Below, in pieces: positions 17,755 to 26,711 of a stretch of 64,000 nt of DNA. Numbering within the stretch: position 1 is the first letter of the stretch; each line of letters begins with the position of its first letter. The stretch is from Sediminitomix flava (GTDB lineage Bacteria > Bacteroidota > Bacteroidia > Cytophagales > Flammeovirgaceae), in NCBI RefSeq assembly GCF_003149185.1, contig NZ_QGDO01000009.1:1-64000 (forward strand). Reading direction: 5' to 3'. A program made the position numbers and the translations under genes. The notes under the pieces were generated by a model that was not told the origin of the DNA, made no database searches, and saw only the letters and a list, made by a program, of their open reading frames with translations.

Positions 17755-18438
17755 ATGTCTCTGAAAGAAAATATAGATCGATTCAATAATGAAGTAGAAA
17801 AATATAACTGCAAACTCGTAGCAGTAAGCAAAACCAAACCTGTAGAATTACTTCAGGAAGCTTACGATCATGGGGTTCGTATTTTTGGTGAAAACAAAGT
17901 TCAAGAGCTCGCTCAAAAATTTGAAGTTCTTCCAAAAGATATCGAATGGCATATGATTGGTCACTTGCAGTCCAACAAGGTAAAATATATTGCTCCTTTC
18001 GTGAGTCTGATTCATGCCGTTGACAGTCTCAAGCTTTTGAAAGAGATCAATAAAAGAGCTAAGCAAAATAATCGAGTGATCAATTGTCTGCTTCAAATGC
18101 ACATTGCAGACGAAGAAACTAAGTTTGGTTTAGATAAAGCAGAACTTCTTGAATTGCTGAATAATGATGAATTTGCTCAGTTTGAAAATATCAAGATTGT
18201 AGGGCTAATGGGAATGGCGACCAATACGGATAATGAAGAACAGGTTCGTTCGGAATTTAGAGGACTGAAAAATTTGTTTGAAGAATTGAAAGCTCAAGAA
18301 AATAACTTCCCAAATTGTGCCTTCTCTGAAATCTCTATGGGAATGAGCGGAGACTATCAAATCGCGATGGAAGAGGGGAGTACCATGATCAGAGTTGGAA
18401 GTTCAATTTTTGGACATCGCAATTACCAAAGTCAGTAA
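17755..18438 (+). CDS. YggS/PROSC family pyridoxal-phosphate homeostasis protein
   Basis: A 227-residue PLP-binding TIM-barrel protein involved in vitamin B6 and amino-acid homeostasis. The PLP lysine lies in LVAVSKTKPVE (near residue 24), followed by GENKVQELAQKFE, the WHMIGHLQSNKVKYI signature (near 64) and a phosphate-binding C-terminus (SMGMSGDYQIAMEEGSTMIR, then GSSIFGHR). All core motifs are intact. Five bases separate it from the MnmD-like gene, indicating co-transcription. Confidence 0.93.
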   Translation: MSLKENIDRFNNEVEKYNCKLVAVSKTKPVELLQEAYDHGVRIFGENKVQELAQKFEVLPKDIEWHMIGHLQSNKVKYIAPFVSLIHAVDSLKLLKEINKRAKQNNRVINCLLQMHIADEETKFGLDKAELLELLNNDEFAQFENIKIVGLMGMATNTDNEEQVRSEFRGLKNLFEELKAQENNFPNCAFSEISMGMSGDYQIAMEEGSTMIRVGSSIFGHRNYQSQ

Positions 18439-18443
18439 GCAAG

Positions 18444-19175
18444 ATGAGTACAGACAAAAATATCAAGGTCATAGAAACCAATGATGGCTCAAGTACACTC
18501 TTCAATGAAGAACTGAACGAGACTTATCATTCTTCTCATGGCGCACTTACCGAGTCGGAATATGTATTTATAAAAGCAGGAGTAGAGGCTATTTTACCTA
18601 CCTGTGGCAATCATCTGAAAATTTTTGAAGTAGGTTTCGGAACAGGTCTGAATGCTATTTTGACCATCAAAGAAGCACTCAAACATCCCGATGTACAATT
18701 TCACTACGTGAGTGTAGAAGCATTTCCGCTAAAAGAAGAAATTGTAGCCCAACTCAATTATAAATCATTACTAGACGAAAGTTTACACAGCTATTTCGAT
18801 CAGATACATCAAGTTGAATGGGGAAAAGATATTTCTATTTTACCCAACTTTGTTCTTCATAAAATTGATGGTAAACTAGAAGAGTTTGATTGGGAAGCAG
18901 AGTACTTCGATTTGATTTATTTTGATGCTTTTGCCCCAAGTAAACAAGCTGAGATGTGGGAAAAATCTAGTTTTGATATTTGCTACAAAGTCAGTGCTCC
19001 TCAGAGCATGTTGGTTACTTATTGTGCAAACGGACAATTCAAAAGAACATTGAAGTCTGCAAACTACATCATTGAAGCTTACCCAGGTCCTCCTGGTAAA
19101 CGAGAAATGGTAAGAGGACTTAAAGGAATTACACCTACTTATCCACCAAAACTAAAGTATAAAAAGCCTGAATAA
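18444..19175 (+). CDS. mnmD: MnmD-like tRNA (mnm5s2U34) methyltransferase
   Basis: A 243-residue SAM-dependent methyltransferase of the DUF752/MnmC-N family, which completes the wobble modification mnm5s2U34 in tRNA. The SAM motif is FEVGFGTGLNAIL (near residue 65), followed by SVEAFPL, YFDLIYFDAFAPSKQAEMWE and the C-terminal PGPPGKREMVRG typical of the family. There is no FAD oxidase domain, so it is the stand-alone form. It fits with mnmG (57.4 kb), which makes the precursor modification. Confidence 0.9.
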   Translation: MSTDKNIKVIETNDGSSTLFNEELNETYHSSHGALTESEYVFIKAGVEAILPTCGNHLKIFEVGFGTGLNAILTIKEALKHPDVQFHYVSVEAFPLKEEIVAQLNYKSLLDESLHSYFDQIHQVEWGKDISILPNFVLHKIDGKLEEFDWEAEYFDLIYFDAFAPSKQAEMWEKSSFDICYKVSAPQSMLVTYCANGQFKRTLKSANYIIEAYPGPPGKREMVRGLKGITPTYPPKLKYKKPE

Positions 19176-19225
19176 TGCCATTTTTCGATGATTAAAATCA
19201 GAAAACTGTGACATTTACACGTATT

Positions 19226-19251
19226 AACACCTAATTGTAGAATTAGGTGTT
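19226..19251 (+). terminator. Intrinsic terminator of the yggS-mnmD operon
   Basis: A perfect 11-bp stem (AACACCTAATT with AATTAGGTGTT), a 4-base GTAG loop and a long T-run. Confidence 0.92.
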
Positions 19252-19380
19252 TTTTTTTGACTTCTAAATGACTACCTTAATACAAGTAATATGAAAATGA
19301 AGGCGGGCTTTTTTCTTCCCAAATATTGACCATAAAAAATTAAGAGAAGATCACCTGCCATAACTAAGACCAAACCAACA

Positions 19381-22300
19381 ATGAATATTAGGCAAAGACT
19401 TTTTGCGTCTATACTGACCTTATTATCTTTTTTGTTTTTGAATAATATTTTTGCGCAAAATTATTCAGTATCAACCTACGGAACTAAAACAGGTTTCCCT
19501 TCTGATATTTGTAAAAGTATTGTACAAGACGAGTGGGGCTTTGTATGGATTGCCACTGACGCAGGTATTGTCAGATTCGATGGTAAGAACATCAATGAAT
19601 ATAAAAAATCCCTTCCTAGTCCTTTCATAAAAGACCTTTATGTAGATAAGGGACAAATTTATGTTTCTCATGATTTAGGACTTTCTAAAGTCACTTCTTT
19701 TCCTGATTCTGTCTTCTTTGAAACAGTGATTGAAGGAGGACAAACAGGGACAGATTCTACCCTCATTTACCCTAAACGCATATTTAAGGACCAAAATCAG
19801 AACTTTTGGATTGCTGAAGGGCAAAGCATTGTAAGAAAATCTCCTGACGGAAAAATCAAACGTTTCGACTTTGGTAGTAGCGAACTGACTACCAGTTTTG
19901 AGGTGTCATTTTCATTTACAACCGATGCTAAAGGAAATCTGTACGCCACTTCATTTGTAGGTTCAGTATTCAAATGGAATGCTCAGAAAGAAAAATTTGA
20001 TAAACTAGGGAAGCTACCCCACTATCATGCAGTCTATTCATTCTTGCATACGAAGGATAATCTTTTCTTAGTGGCTACTGACAAGGGTGTTTATCAGTTC
20101 GAGTTAGATGCAAGAAGTAAAATAACTAACTATAAGCATGTCGTTGGTTCATATATTTCTTCTTCACTGAAAAGAAGTAAAAACGGAGACATTTATGCAG
20201 GTTTCTTTAACCAAGGTGTTTATGCTTTACATCCTAAAGGAAAAACCTTTGAGCCAGAGCTAATTCCAAATACACTCAACAAGTCAATAAATAATATCAC
20301 AGAATTGGCTGATGGATCTATTTGGTGTGCTTCATCTGAAGGAATTCTTCAAATTAAAAAGTCTATCTTCAAAACAGAATTTAAAAACTATTTACCAGGC
20401 TTTATTCAAACTATACATCCTTACAAGGGAGGGATTATTTACTCTCAATCGGGTGTTTCAATCTTGGAAAAAGTCGGTAAAGATCAATACACAGATAAAC
20501 TTCTTTTCTTCTTAGATAATGAGTTTGCATCCAAAATTCTCACAAGCGGAGATATTATTTGGGCTGGTTCACAGTTTGGTCGAGTATATAGATTTGACAG
20601 CAAATCTAAAAAACTCACAAAGTATCTTCAGAATTCCGATGCAGGATTTGTAAAAGATATGGCTTTCGACCACGATGGAAATGTATGGGTTGCTAGAACA
20701 CAAAATGGTGGCCTTACAAAAATCAGTGCCGATGGAAAGTTGGTCAAATCTTACCAGAATAACTTCAAAGCTATTCCTGCAAACATTATTGTTTCAAAAG
20801 ATGGAGAAATCTACGTTCTACAAAATAGTAATGAAGACTATCTGAAAAAATACAATAAAGAAAAAGATACATTTGAGTCTATTTCCGATACAGTTCTACC
20901 TTCTGACCTTCCACTTCAATTCAATGACATCATAGAAAGTGAAAATGGAAATTTGATCTTTGCATCAAACATCGGGATACTCAAGTATGATTTTAATACA
21001 ACTTCAATTCTTCCTTTAGCTGGTATTCCAAATAATTCAGAAGGATTAGCGCTATTGGAAAAAGATGGAAAACTATGGATCACTACTAAATATGGTGTTC
21101 TTCAGCGCATCAATGACGATGAACTCGTTATTTACGGAGAACAAAGTGGTATCCCTTCAAATACATATCCTAGAGGAGGTCTTATTGAAGACTCAAAAGG
21201 AGGAATTTGGATTGCGACTTCAAAAGGTTTTGCTTACCTAAAAGATGTCTTAGAACCAAGTCCTACGCCTAAAGCACATATCATTAATGCATCTAGCAAT
21301 GGTGAAAATGAAGGTTCTCTATTTGGTAAACAGACCGTAGAAGTAGCTTACAATGCATATCTGAAATTAAAATTCATCAGCCCTAACTATCCTGCTAAAG
21401 GTATTTTATACAAAAGCAGATGGGGGAATGAAGAAGATATTGAGAATATAGAATGGTCTGAGCCAAACAATGAAAATGAGATTGTTCTTCCTCCGTTAAA
21501 ACCAGGAAAATACATCTACCAATTAAAAGCAAAAGCGAAAGGTGGAAAGCTATGGAGTGAAAACACCAACTTACATTTTGAAGTGGTTACACCTTGGTTC
21601 TTCTCACCATTGGCCTTTATTTCTTATATCCTTCTGCTAGCAATTGTCATTTTCATTGGTATCCGAATTTATACTTGGAGACATCATTTGGAAAAGCAAC
21701 GCCTCGAAAAAATTATTCTGAACAGAACGCAGCAATTGGAAAACAAGAACTACGAACTATCAGAAAAGCAAAGTGAAATTCTTGCACAAAACGAGGAGTT
21801 GATCCAGTTGAATGAAGAGGTAGTTTCGCAAAGAGATCATATTGAAGAAAAGAATACGACACTTGAAAATCAGCATCAGCATATCACAGACAGTTTGAGG
21901 TATGCTAAAAAGATTCAGTCAGCTATTTTGCCTAGCAATATCGATTTCAAGAATAAGTTTGATGACCATTTCATTCTATTCAAACCAAAAGATTTTGTTT
22001 CTGGAGATTATTACTGGACAAAATCAACTGAAGATGCGACTTACTGGGCTGTAGCAGACTGTACAGGACACGGTGTTCCGGGAGCATTTATGTCATTGAT
22101 CGGAACAACACTTCTCAACCACTCTGTAGTAGAATTAAACATCAGAGAGCCTAAAGATATCCTAGAGAAAGTGCATCAAGGTATTCTGAGAGCTGTTTCT
22201 CATGAAGAAGATGCCAATGAAGAAGGGATGACAATGGGACTTTGTATGATCAAAGAAAATCCTGATGGAAACTTTACCGTTAAATTTGCAGGTGCACAGT

Positions 22301-22641
22301 CGCCACTTCTTTACATTGCTATAGATGGAAAACTTGAACGAATAAAAGGAAATAAGAAAGCTCTTGGTTTCTACAAGGCCAAAAAAGGAGAATTGAATTT
22401 AGAACAACATGAATTCATTGTTCCAAAAGGTTGTCAACTATACTTGTACTCTGATGGTTTCCAAGATCAATGTAATAGCGATAAAAAACGTATTGGTTCT
22501 ACTCGCCTACGTTCAATGCTTATTGAGCTTCAAGGAAAACCAATGACATTCCAAGGAAAGGTTCTTGCTGAATATTTGGAAGAACATCAGGGAGATGAAA
22601 TACAACGTGATGATATCACAATAGTAGGTGTGAGGCTATAA
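19381..22641 (+). CDS. Propeller-sensor SpoIIE-type serine phosphatase
   Basis: A 1086-residue membrane signalling protein. A signal peptide (to about residue 25) is followed by two-component-regulator propeller repeats (about 30-620; many xxWxAT/GxGxxx units such as GFVWIATDAGIVRF and GGIWIATSKGFAYL), a Y_Y_Y domain (about 650-735), one transmembrane helix (about 738-762), a coiled coil (765-850) and a C-terminal PP2C/SpoIIE phosphatase. Metal-site Asp residues are in SGDYYW (near 874), ADCTGHGVPGAFMS, SDGFQDQ and QRDDITIVG. The usual DGMD motif reads EGMT. It probably senses a periplasmic signal and dephosphorylates a STAS-type partner; no partner is adjacent. Confidence 0.88.
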   Translation: MNIRQRLFASILTLLSFLFLNNIFAQNYSVSTYGTKTGFPSDICKSIVQDEWGFVWIATDAGIVRFDGKNINEYKKSLPSPFIKDLYVDKGQIYVSHDLGLSKVTSFPDSVFFETVIEGGQTGTDSTLIYPKRIFKDQNQNFWIAEGQSIVRKSPDGKIKRFDFGSSELTTSFEVSFSFTTDAKGNLYATSFVGSVFKWNAQKEKFDKLGKLPHYHAVYSFLHTKDNLFLVATDKGVYQFELDARSKITNYKHVVGSYISSSLKRSKNGDIYAGFFNQGVYALHPKGKTFEPELIPNTLNKSINNITELADGSIWCASSEGILQIKKSIFKTEFKNYLPGFIQTIHPYKGGIIYSQSGVSILEKVGKDQYTDKLLFFLDNEFASKILTSGDIIWAGSQFGRVYRFDSKSKKLTKYLQNSDAGFVKDMAFDHDGNVWVARTQNGGLTKISADGKLVKSYQNNFKAIPANIIVSKDGEIYVLQNSNEDYLKKYNKEKDTFESISDTVLPSDLPLQFNDIIESENGNLIFASNIGILKYDFNTTSILPLAGIPNNSEGLALLEKDGKLWITTKYGVLQRINDDELVIYGEQSGIPSNTYPRGGLIEDSKGGIWIATSKGFAYLKDVLEPSPTPKAHIINASSNGENEGSLFGKQTVEVAYNAYLKLKFISPNYPAKGILYKSRWGNEEDIENIEWSEPNNENEIVLPPLKPGKYIYQLKAKAKGGKLWSENTNLHFEVVTPWFFSPLAFISYILLLAIVIFIGIRIYTWRHHLEKQRLEKIILNRTQQLENKNYELSEKQSEILAQNEELIQLNEEVVSQRDHIEEKNTTLENQHQHITDSLRYAKKIQSAILPSNIDFKNKFDDHFILFKPKDFVSGDYYWTKSTEDATYWAVADCTGHGVPGAFMSLIGTTLLNHSVVELNIREPKDILEKVHQGILRAVSHEEDANEEGMTMGLCMIKENPDGNFTVKFAGAQSPLLYIAIDGKLERIKGNKKALGFYKAKKGELNLEQHEFIVPKGCQLYLYSDGFQDQCNSDKKRIGSTRLRSMLIELQGKPMTFQGKVLAEYLEEHQGDEIQRDDITIVGVRL

Positions 22642-23114
22642 AATACCGAGCCCTAAATATATAAAGTCACTTCAATTCAGTTTGGAGTGACTTTTTTATT
22701 TTCTATTTAAATCACAAAAAGATAGTCTCAAGTATACTACAACTTTCTCCTTAAAGTTATATTATTAGTATTGTGGTCAGCATTTATTACAAATAACAAA
22801 AAGAGTATAAAGTATGAATATATAAAGAATTTAGTACTCAACTTTGTATGTAATAATCTTTATACTTGTCTATATTTCAATCAAAATCAAGTGTGTAATA
22901 TATTCAAACGTCGATACACTTAAAGTAGTTAGGTATAAAATTTGTAACTATTTATAGAATCAACAGCTATCTAAAAAGAAGGTATTCTCTGTTTAATCAC
23001 AAATTGATTGAATAATGAATGTCTCTATTTAATTTAACACACTTTCTGACCAAGGTACTCAGGAATATATATTTAACTAAAATCAATTCAGAACTCTTTT
23101 GTGTCATTTCATTC
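22642..23114. other. AT-rich intergenic region with terminator
   Basis: It holds the terminator of the phosphatase gene (22663-22694) and then about 420 bp of AT-rich sequence with no recognisable gene or RNA. An ATG at 23019 opens a frame into the next gene, but I treat it as upstream leader. A poor -7-like TATAAAATTTG lies near 22935. Confidence 0.4.
22663..22694 (+). terminator. Intrinsic terminator of the SpoIIE-type gene
   Basis: AAAGTCACTTC pairs with GGAGTGACTTT (one U-G pair), followed by TTTTATT. Confidence 0.85.
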
Positions 23115-24284
23115 ATGAATAGATTCTTCAAACTATCCTTTTTTATAATACTTAGTATTATTCATTATCAATCAATTGCACAGTATAATTATTATTCTTT
23201 AGACCAAAATGAAGCTCTTACATCATCAATCACTGATTTAGAAGCGCATGTAAGTGGGTCTAGCAATTGGGCTACGGTAAGCTCAAAAGCAAATTGGGAT
23301 TTGGATGATGTTACTGCTAAGATTACAGTTCCTACTGATGATCAAAATGCTCTTGATACTTACCTTAATTCATGGGAAGGGGATATTCTCACTATAAAGG
23401 AGGGTATAGCTTTGACTTTTGGTGATGGTAATGGAAGTAGTGATGATTTCACTTATGATGGTCTTGACCCAGTTTTAATTATCATAGCAGGTTCTATTAC
23501 TTTTGAAAACAAAGCCTCCTTGACATTACCTCCAGGCTCTTCATTAATTATTCTATCAACAGGCTCTCTAAACTCAAATAAATTAAATGGTGCTAATACA
23601 CCTGAAATTGTAGTAGACACAGGTGGAGCTGGTACTCCTATTTGGGATGGTTCTGACCCAGCTTTAGGTGGTGATGGTTCAATTGATGGCTCAACAACTG
23701 GTTCACAAATTATTGATCAAGACAATCCCGCAGGAACTGACACTCCTCTTCCTGTCCAACTCATAAACTTCAATCTAAAACAAGAAGAAGGGAAAATCAT
23801 ACTTGACTGGACTACCGCTACAGAAATCAATACAAAGCGATTTGACGTTGAGCGTTCAATAGATGGGATAAACTTTGAAAGAGTTTCAGCCGTTGATGCA
23901 ATCGGTGAAAGTCAGTCACTCGTAAACTATCAATATATTGATCAAAACGTTTTAACAGGATACGTATATTTCTATCGCTTGAATATGGTTGATAACGACT
24001 ATTCAAATCAATATTCAAAAAGTCAAATGATTCAGCTTGATGCTTCTGATCTTAATATTAAGTTCTACCCTAATCCTGTTATAGATCAACTTTCTATTTC
24101 AGATATAAAAGGAGGTTTGTCTGAGGTCACGATATATTCTAAAGAAGGGCATAAAGTTTTCCACGCCAAAACTGATGACCATTTTAGAGAAACATTGGAT
24201 CTTAGTGGTTTGAACACTGGTTTATATATTCTTTCAGTAAAAACAAGTACTGACCATCAGACTTACCGATTCATTAAGCAATAA
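23115..24284 (+). CDS. Secreted protein with type IX (T9SS type A) sorting domain
   Basis: About 389 residues. The frame is open 32 codons further upstream, but the ATG at 23115 gives a typical signal peptide (MNRFFKLSFFIILSIIHYQS, then IAQ). The N-terminal half is Gly/Ser/Asp-rich with repeated small polar motifs and a beta-helix-like look; no catalytic domain is recognised. A linker (VQLINFNLKQEEGKIILDWT) of the kind that precedes fibronectin-like regions follows. The C-terminal 75 residues form a type A sorting domain (KFYPNPVIDQLSI ... LNTGLYILSVKT ... YRFIKQ), so the protein is probably exported by T9SS and anchored or released at the cell surface. Adhesion or matrix functions are possible but unproven. 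Confidence 0.85.
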   Translation: MNRFFKLSFFIILSIIHYQSIAQYNYYSLDQNEALTSSITDLEAHVSGSSNWATVSSKANWDLDDVTAKITVPTDDQNALDTYLNSWEGDILTIKEGIALTFGDGNGSSDDFTYDGLDPVLIIIAGSITFENKASLTLPPGSSLIILSTGSLNSNKLNGANTPEIVVDTGGAGTPIWDGSDPALGGDGSIDGSTTGSQIIDQDNPAGTDTPLPVQLINFNLKQEEGKIILDWTTATEINTKRFDVERSIDGINFERVSAVDAIGESQSLVNYQYIDQNVLTGYVYFYRLNMVDNDYSNQYSKSQMIQLDASDLNIKFYPNPVIDQLSISDIKGGLSEVTIYSKEGHKVFHAKTDDHFRETLDLSGLNTGLYILSVKTSTDHQTYRFIKQ

Positions 24285-24306
24285 CTGATATTATTACAGA
24301 TACTCG

Positions 24307-24341
24307 AACGCGTCTTTTCAACTGAATTGAGAAGACGCGTT
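24307..24341 (+). terminator. Intrinsic terminator of the T9SS cargo gene
   Basis: A 15-bp stem (AACGCGTCTTTTCAA with TTGAGAAGACGCGTT, one U-G pair), a 5-base loop, then TTTATTTTA. Confidence 0.92.
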
Positions 24342-24449
24342 TTTATTTTAAATACTATTCGAAGCCATTTTCTTCAAACTTGTATTAAAACTCGTTATCA
24401 AGTATATTGATTCAAATAACTAGTGTCAAATCATCTAAATAACTAAAAC

Positions 24450-24986
24450 ATGAAAACATTTTTTCTAATCACTTCCTTCCTTTTGGTAAGTGTAATTTCG
24501 TTTGCTCAAGAAAAGAAAGAAGAGAACAAAGACGATGTAAATATTCAGATCAATATCAATGAAGAAGATATTGAAAATTGGGTTGGTTCTTTTGCTTTGA
24601 GTATGGAAAACATGGGAAATGCCATTGAGAAAATGGTTGAAACAGAACTCAAGCAATTAAAAGAGCTTGAGAAGCTAAAGAACATTGAGATTGACATGAA
24701 GGATTTAGACTTAGAAATTGATGGTCTTAATCTTCAGATGAATGGCTTAGAAAATTTGCTCAATGGAACCGAAATGCATTTCACTTTTGAGGAAGATGAT
24801 AATGTAAATCTGGATGATGATATTCTTGAAGCCATCAAAAAGAAATACGGTTCGGAAGTAGATCGGGTAAAGGAAATGGATATCCGATTTGAAGACTCAG
24901 AAGTCTATTTCAAAATTAAAGCGCTTCTGAAAAGCGGAGAAGAGGTCAAGCATAAGTTCCGCAAGAAAATAAATGAAGGTTGTTAA
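24450..24986 (+). CDS. Small acidic secreted protein of unknown function
   Basis: A 178-residue protein with a clear signal peptide (MKTFFLITSFLLVSVISFAQ). The mature part is rich in Glu, Asp, Asn and Leu, with amphipathic helical repeats (EKMVETELKQLKELEKLKN, then DLDLEIDGLNLQMNGLENLL) and a charged C-terminus. I recognise no family. A periplasmic or outer-membrane-associated location is inferred from the signal peptide only. Monocistronic. Confidence 0.7.
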   Translation: MKTFFLITSFLLVSVISFAQEKKEENKDDVNIQININEEDIENWVGSFALSMENMGNAIEKMVETELKQLKELEKLKNIEIDMKDLDLEIDGLNLQMNGLENLLNGTEMHFTFEEDDNVNLDDDILEAIKKKYGSEVDRVKEMDIRFEDSEVYFKIKALLKSGEEVKHKFRKKINEGC

Positions 24987-25003
24987 TAGATCTTTACATT
25001 TTT

Positions 25004-25039
25004 ATAAAAGCTATACTGAACTGTCAGTATAGCTTTTAT
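25004..25039 (+). terminator. Intrinsic terminator, 16-bp stem
   Basis: A perfect 16-bp inverted repeat (ATAAAAGCTATACTGA with TCAGTATAGCTTTTAT) around a 4-base loop, 18 bp after the preceding stop codon. Confidence 0.9.
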
Positions 25040-25196
25040 TTTGCATTGCCTTTTGTTTACAAATGATCATTTGATCCTATGTTTGAAAATAAAAATTAAG
25101 AATATTCAATCTTTACATAACACAAATATTCATTGTGATTCCTTAACTAGGGCATGTAACTTTTTAAGATATTCTTTAACAAAACAGTCATTTTAA

Positions 25197-25210
25197 GGCA
25201 AGATTATTGA
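25197..25210 (+). promoter_or_regulatory. Weak sigma-54-like promoter before the 35-residue ORF
   Basis: AGGCAA-GATTA-TTGA: GGCA at 25197-25200 and TTGA at 25207-25210. The two G anchors are exactly 12 bp apart, as in -24/-12 promoters, but three consensus positions differ from TGGCAC-N5-TTGC. The small ORF starts 45 bp later. Confidence 0.25.
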
Positions 25211-25254
25211 AATATGATTGATCATACTTCATGAACTAAACGATCTATATTAAA

Positions 25255-25362
25255 ATGCTTCAACAATTAATCAACGGCTTTCGCAGAGAGCCTGTATTGT
25301 CATTCTTTATGGCAGTGCTATTTATTCCCTTTACAGTAAGTCTCCTTATCACTCTAATTTAG
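25255..25362 (+). CDS. Possible 35-residue membrane peptide
   Basis: An ATG-initiated small ORF. Its product has an amphipathic basic start (MLQQLINGFRREP) and one hydrophobic helix (VLSFFMAVLFIPFTVSLLIT). It converges on, and overlaps by four bases, the end of the histidine kinase gene. A sigma-54-like site lies upstream, next to a sigma-54 regulator pair. No family is recognised. Single-helix peptides of this form are often real small membrane proteins, but without comparison this is a candidate only. Confidence 0.4.
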   Translation: MLQQLINGFRREPVLSFFMAVLFIPFTVSLLITLI

Positions 25363-26711
25363 AATTTTAAGGAGAACACAGTCCCCTTACCATATTCAGA
25401 TTTTACGCTAATTTCACCGTTGTGTAATTGCATAATCTGTTTAGAAAGATACAACCCGATACCCGATCCATCTTTTTTGGTGGAATAGAAAGGTAAAAAC
25501 ACTTTACTTATTGCTTCTTCTACAATACCACAACCATTGTCTTCTACTTCTATGAGCGGACGATTCATGGTATCAAAACCCAAAGTAAGTCGTACCTCTG
25601 CTTGTTCATTTCCTTTTACTGCTTGACGTGCATTTTTCAAAAGATTGATCAATACCATTTCAACTTTCTCTTGGTCAATATGGTGCTTCAGTTTAGGACT
25701 ATCACATGTATAGATCAAGGATACTTTTGCCTCTTGCATCTCTGTTTTAACAAGCTGTACAATGTCTTGCAAAAGCGTATCCAAATAAGTCTCTTCAAAT
25801 TCTGGTTTAGGTAAACTTGTATAATCTCGGTATTCATCCAAGAAATTGACCAGTCCTTTACTTCGTTTACTGATGATCGCTAAACTCTCATTCAAATCAT
25901 CAAAAGTATCATCATCTATTTTTTTCCCATCTGCTAAAGGCTCGCTATCCAATTCCAGAATTTCGATAAGTGTATCTGAAAGTGACATAATTGGAGAAAT
26001 AGAATTGATGATTTCATGACGTAAGACCGAAGTTAATTTCTGCCAAGACTCTATTTCTTTTTGCTGAAGCTCTGAGTATATATTCTGAATTACAACCAAA
26101 TTCACCTTTTCTCCACGAAGACGAATTTCATTTTTCAGTACCGAATACCTTTGTTCGTGACTTTGGGTCAATAATACCTTTTTCCCAACAGGCGATTGTA
26201 CTAGTGTATTCCACCACTGGTAATCCTGCTTTTCTAGTTCTAAGATCAGATGTAAATCTTTCACTTGGAGGTATTGCCCTGCCGCATGGTTTGATAAGAT
26301 GATTTTCCCTTTTTCATCATAAACCAAAATCCCTGTTTGTATTTGATTCAGTATAAACTCAAGTGAAAGTTGATAAGCTTCTTGTTCAGCACGGTCATCT
26401 TTCAGCTTGAAAATGAAGTTTTCTAAGGTCTGCTGAAGTGCGACAAGTCCTGTATCCTTTTTATAATTAGATGAAAACTGAATCGCATAATCTTGGTATT
26501 TTACACTCTCAAAAAAGTCTTTCAAAAGCCTATTTGTTTTCTGACTGTATCTGAATAGTTCTATGACTATTCCAACAACAGCAAGTAGCCCTAAAGAAAG
26601 CGTGAGTGTTCTTTCTTCCCAATGAAATTGTACCCACATAGTTCCCCATATGGCTATCACCAAAAGTAAGATGCGAAGTAGCATCCCGATCTGAAACTTT
26701 CTATAAACCAT
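25359..26711 (-). CDS. NtrB-type sensor histidine kinase
   Basis: A 450-residue sensor kinase with two short N-terminal transmembrane helices (about residues 10-28 and 33-50), a PAS-like region (about 115-210; LVYDEKGKIILSNHAAGQYL), an H box (LRHEIINSISPIMSLSD, His near 231), an N box (LINLLKNARQAV), G1 (VEDNGCGI) and G2 (KKDGSGIGLYLSKQIM). It overlaps the upstream regulator gene by 11 bp, so the two are translationally coupled and form one system. Confidence 0.92.
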   Translation of the reverse strand: MVYRKFQIGMLLRILLLVIAIWGTMWVQFHWEERTLTLSLGLLAVVGIVIELFRYSQKTNRLLKDFFESVKYQDYAIQFSSNYKKDTGLVALQQTLENFIFKLKDDRAEQEAYQLSLEFILNQIQTGILVYDEKGKIILSNHAAGQYLQVKDLHLILELEKQDYQWWNTLVQSPVGKKVLLTQSHEQRYSVLKNEIRLRGEKVNLVVIQNIYSELQQKEIESWQKLTSVLRHEIINSISPIMSLSDTLIEILELDSEPLADGKKIDDDTFDDLNESLAIISKRSKGLVNFLDEYRDYTSLPKPEFEETYLDTLLQDIVQLVKTEMQEAKVSLIYTCDSPKLKHHIDQEKVEMVLINLLKNARQAVKGNEQAEVRLTLGFDTMNRPLIEVEDNGCGIVEEAISKVFLPFYSTKKDGSGIGLYLSKQIMQLHNGEISVKSEYGKGTVFSLKF

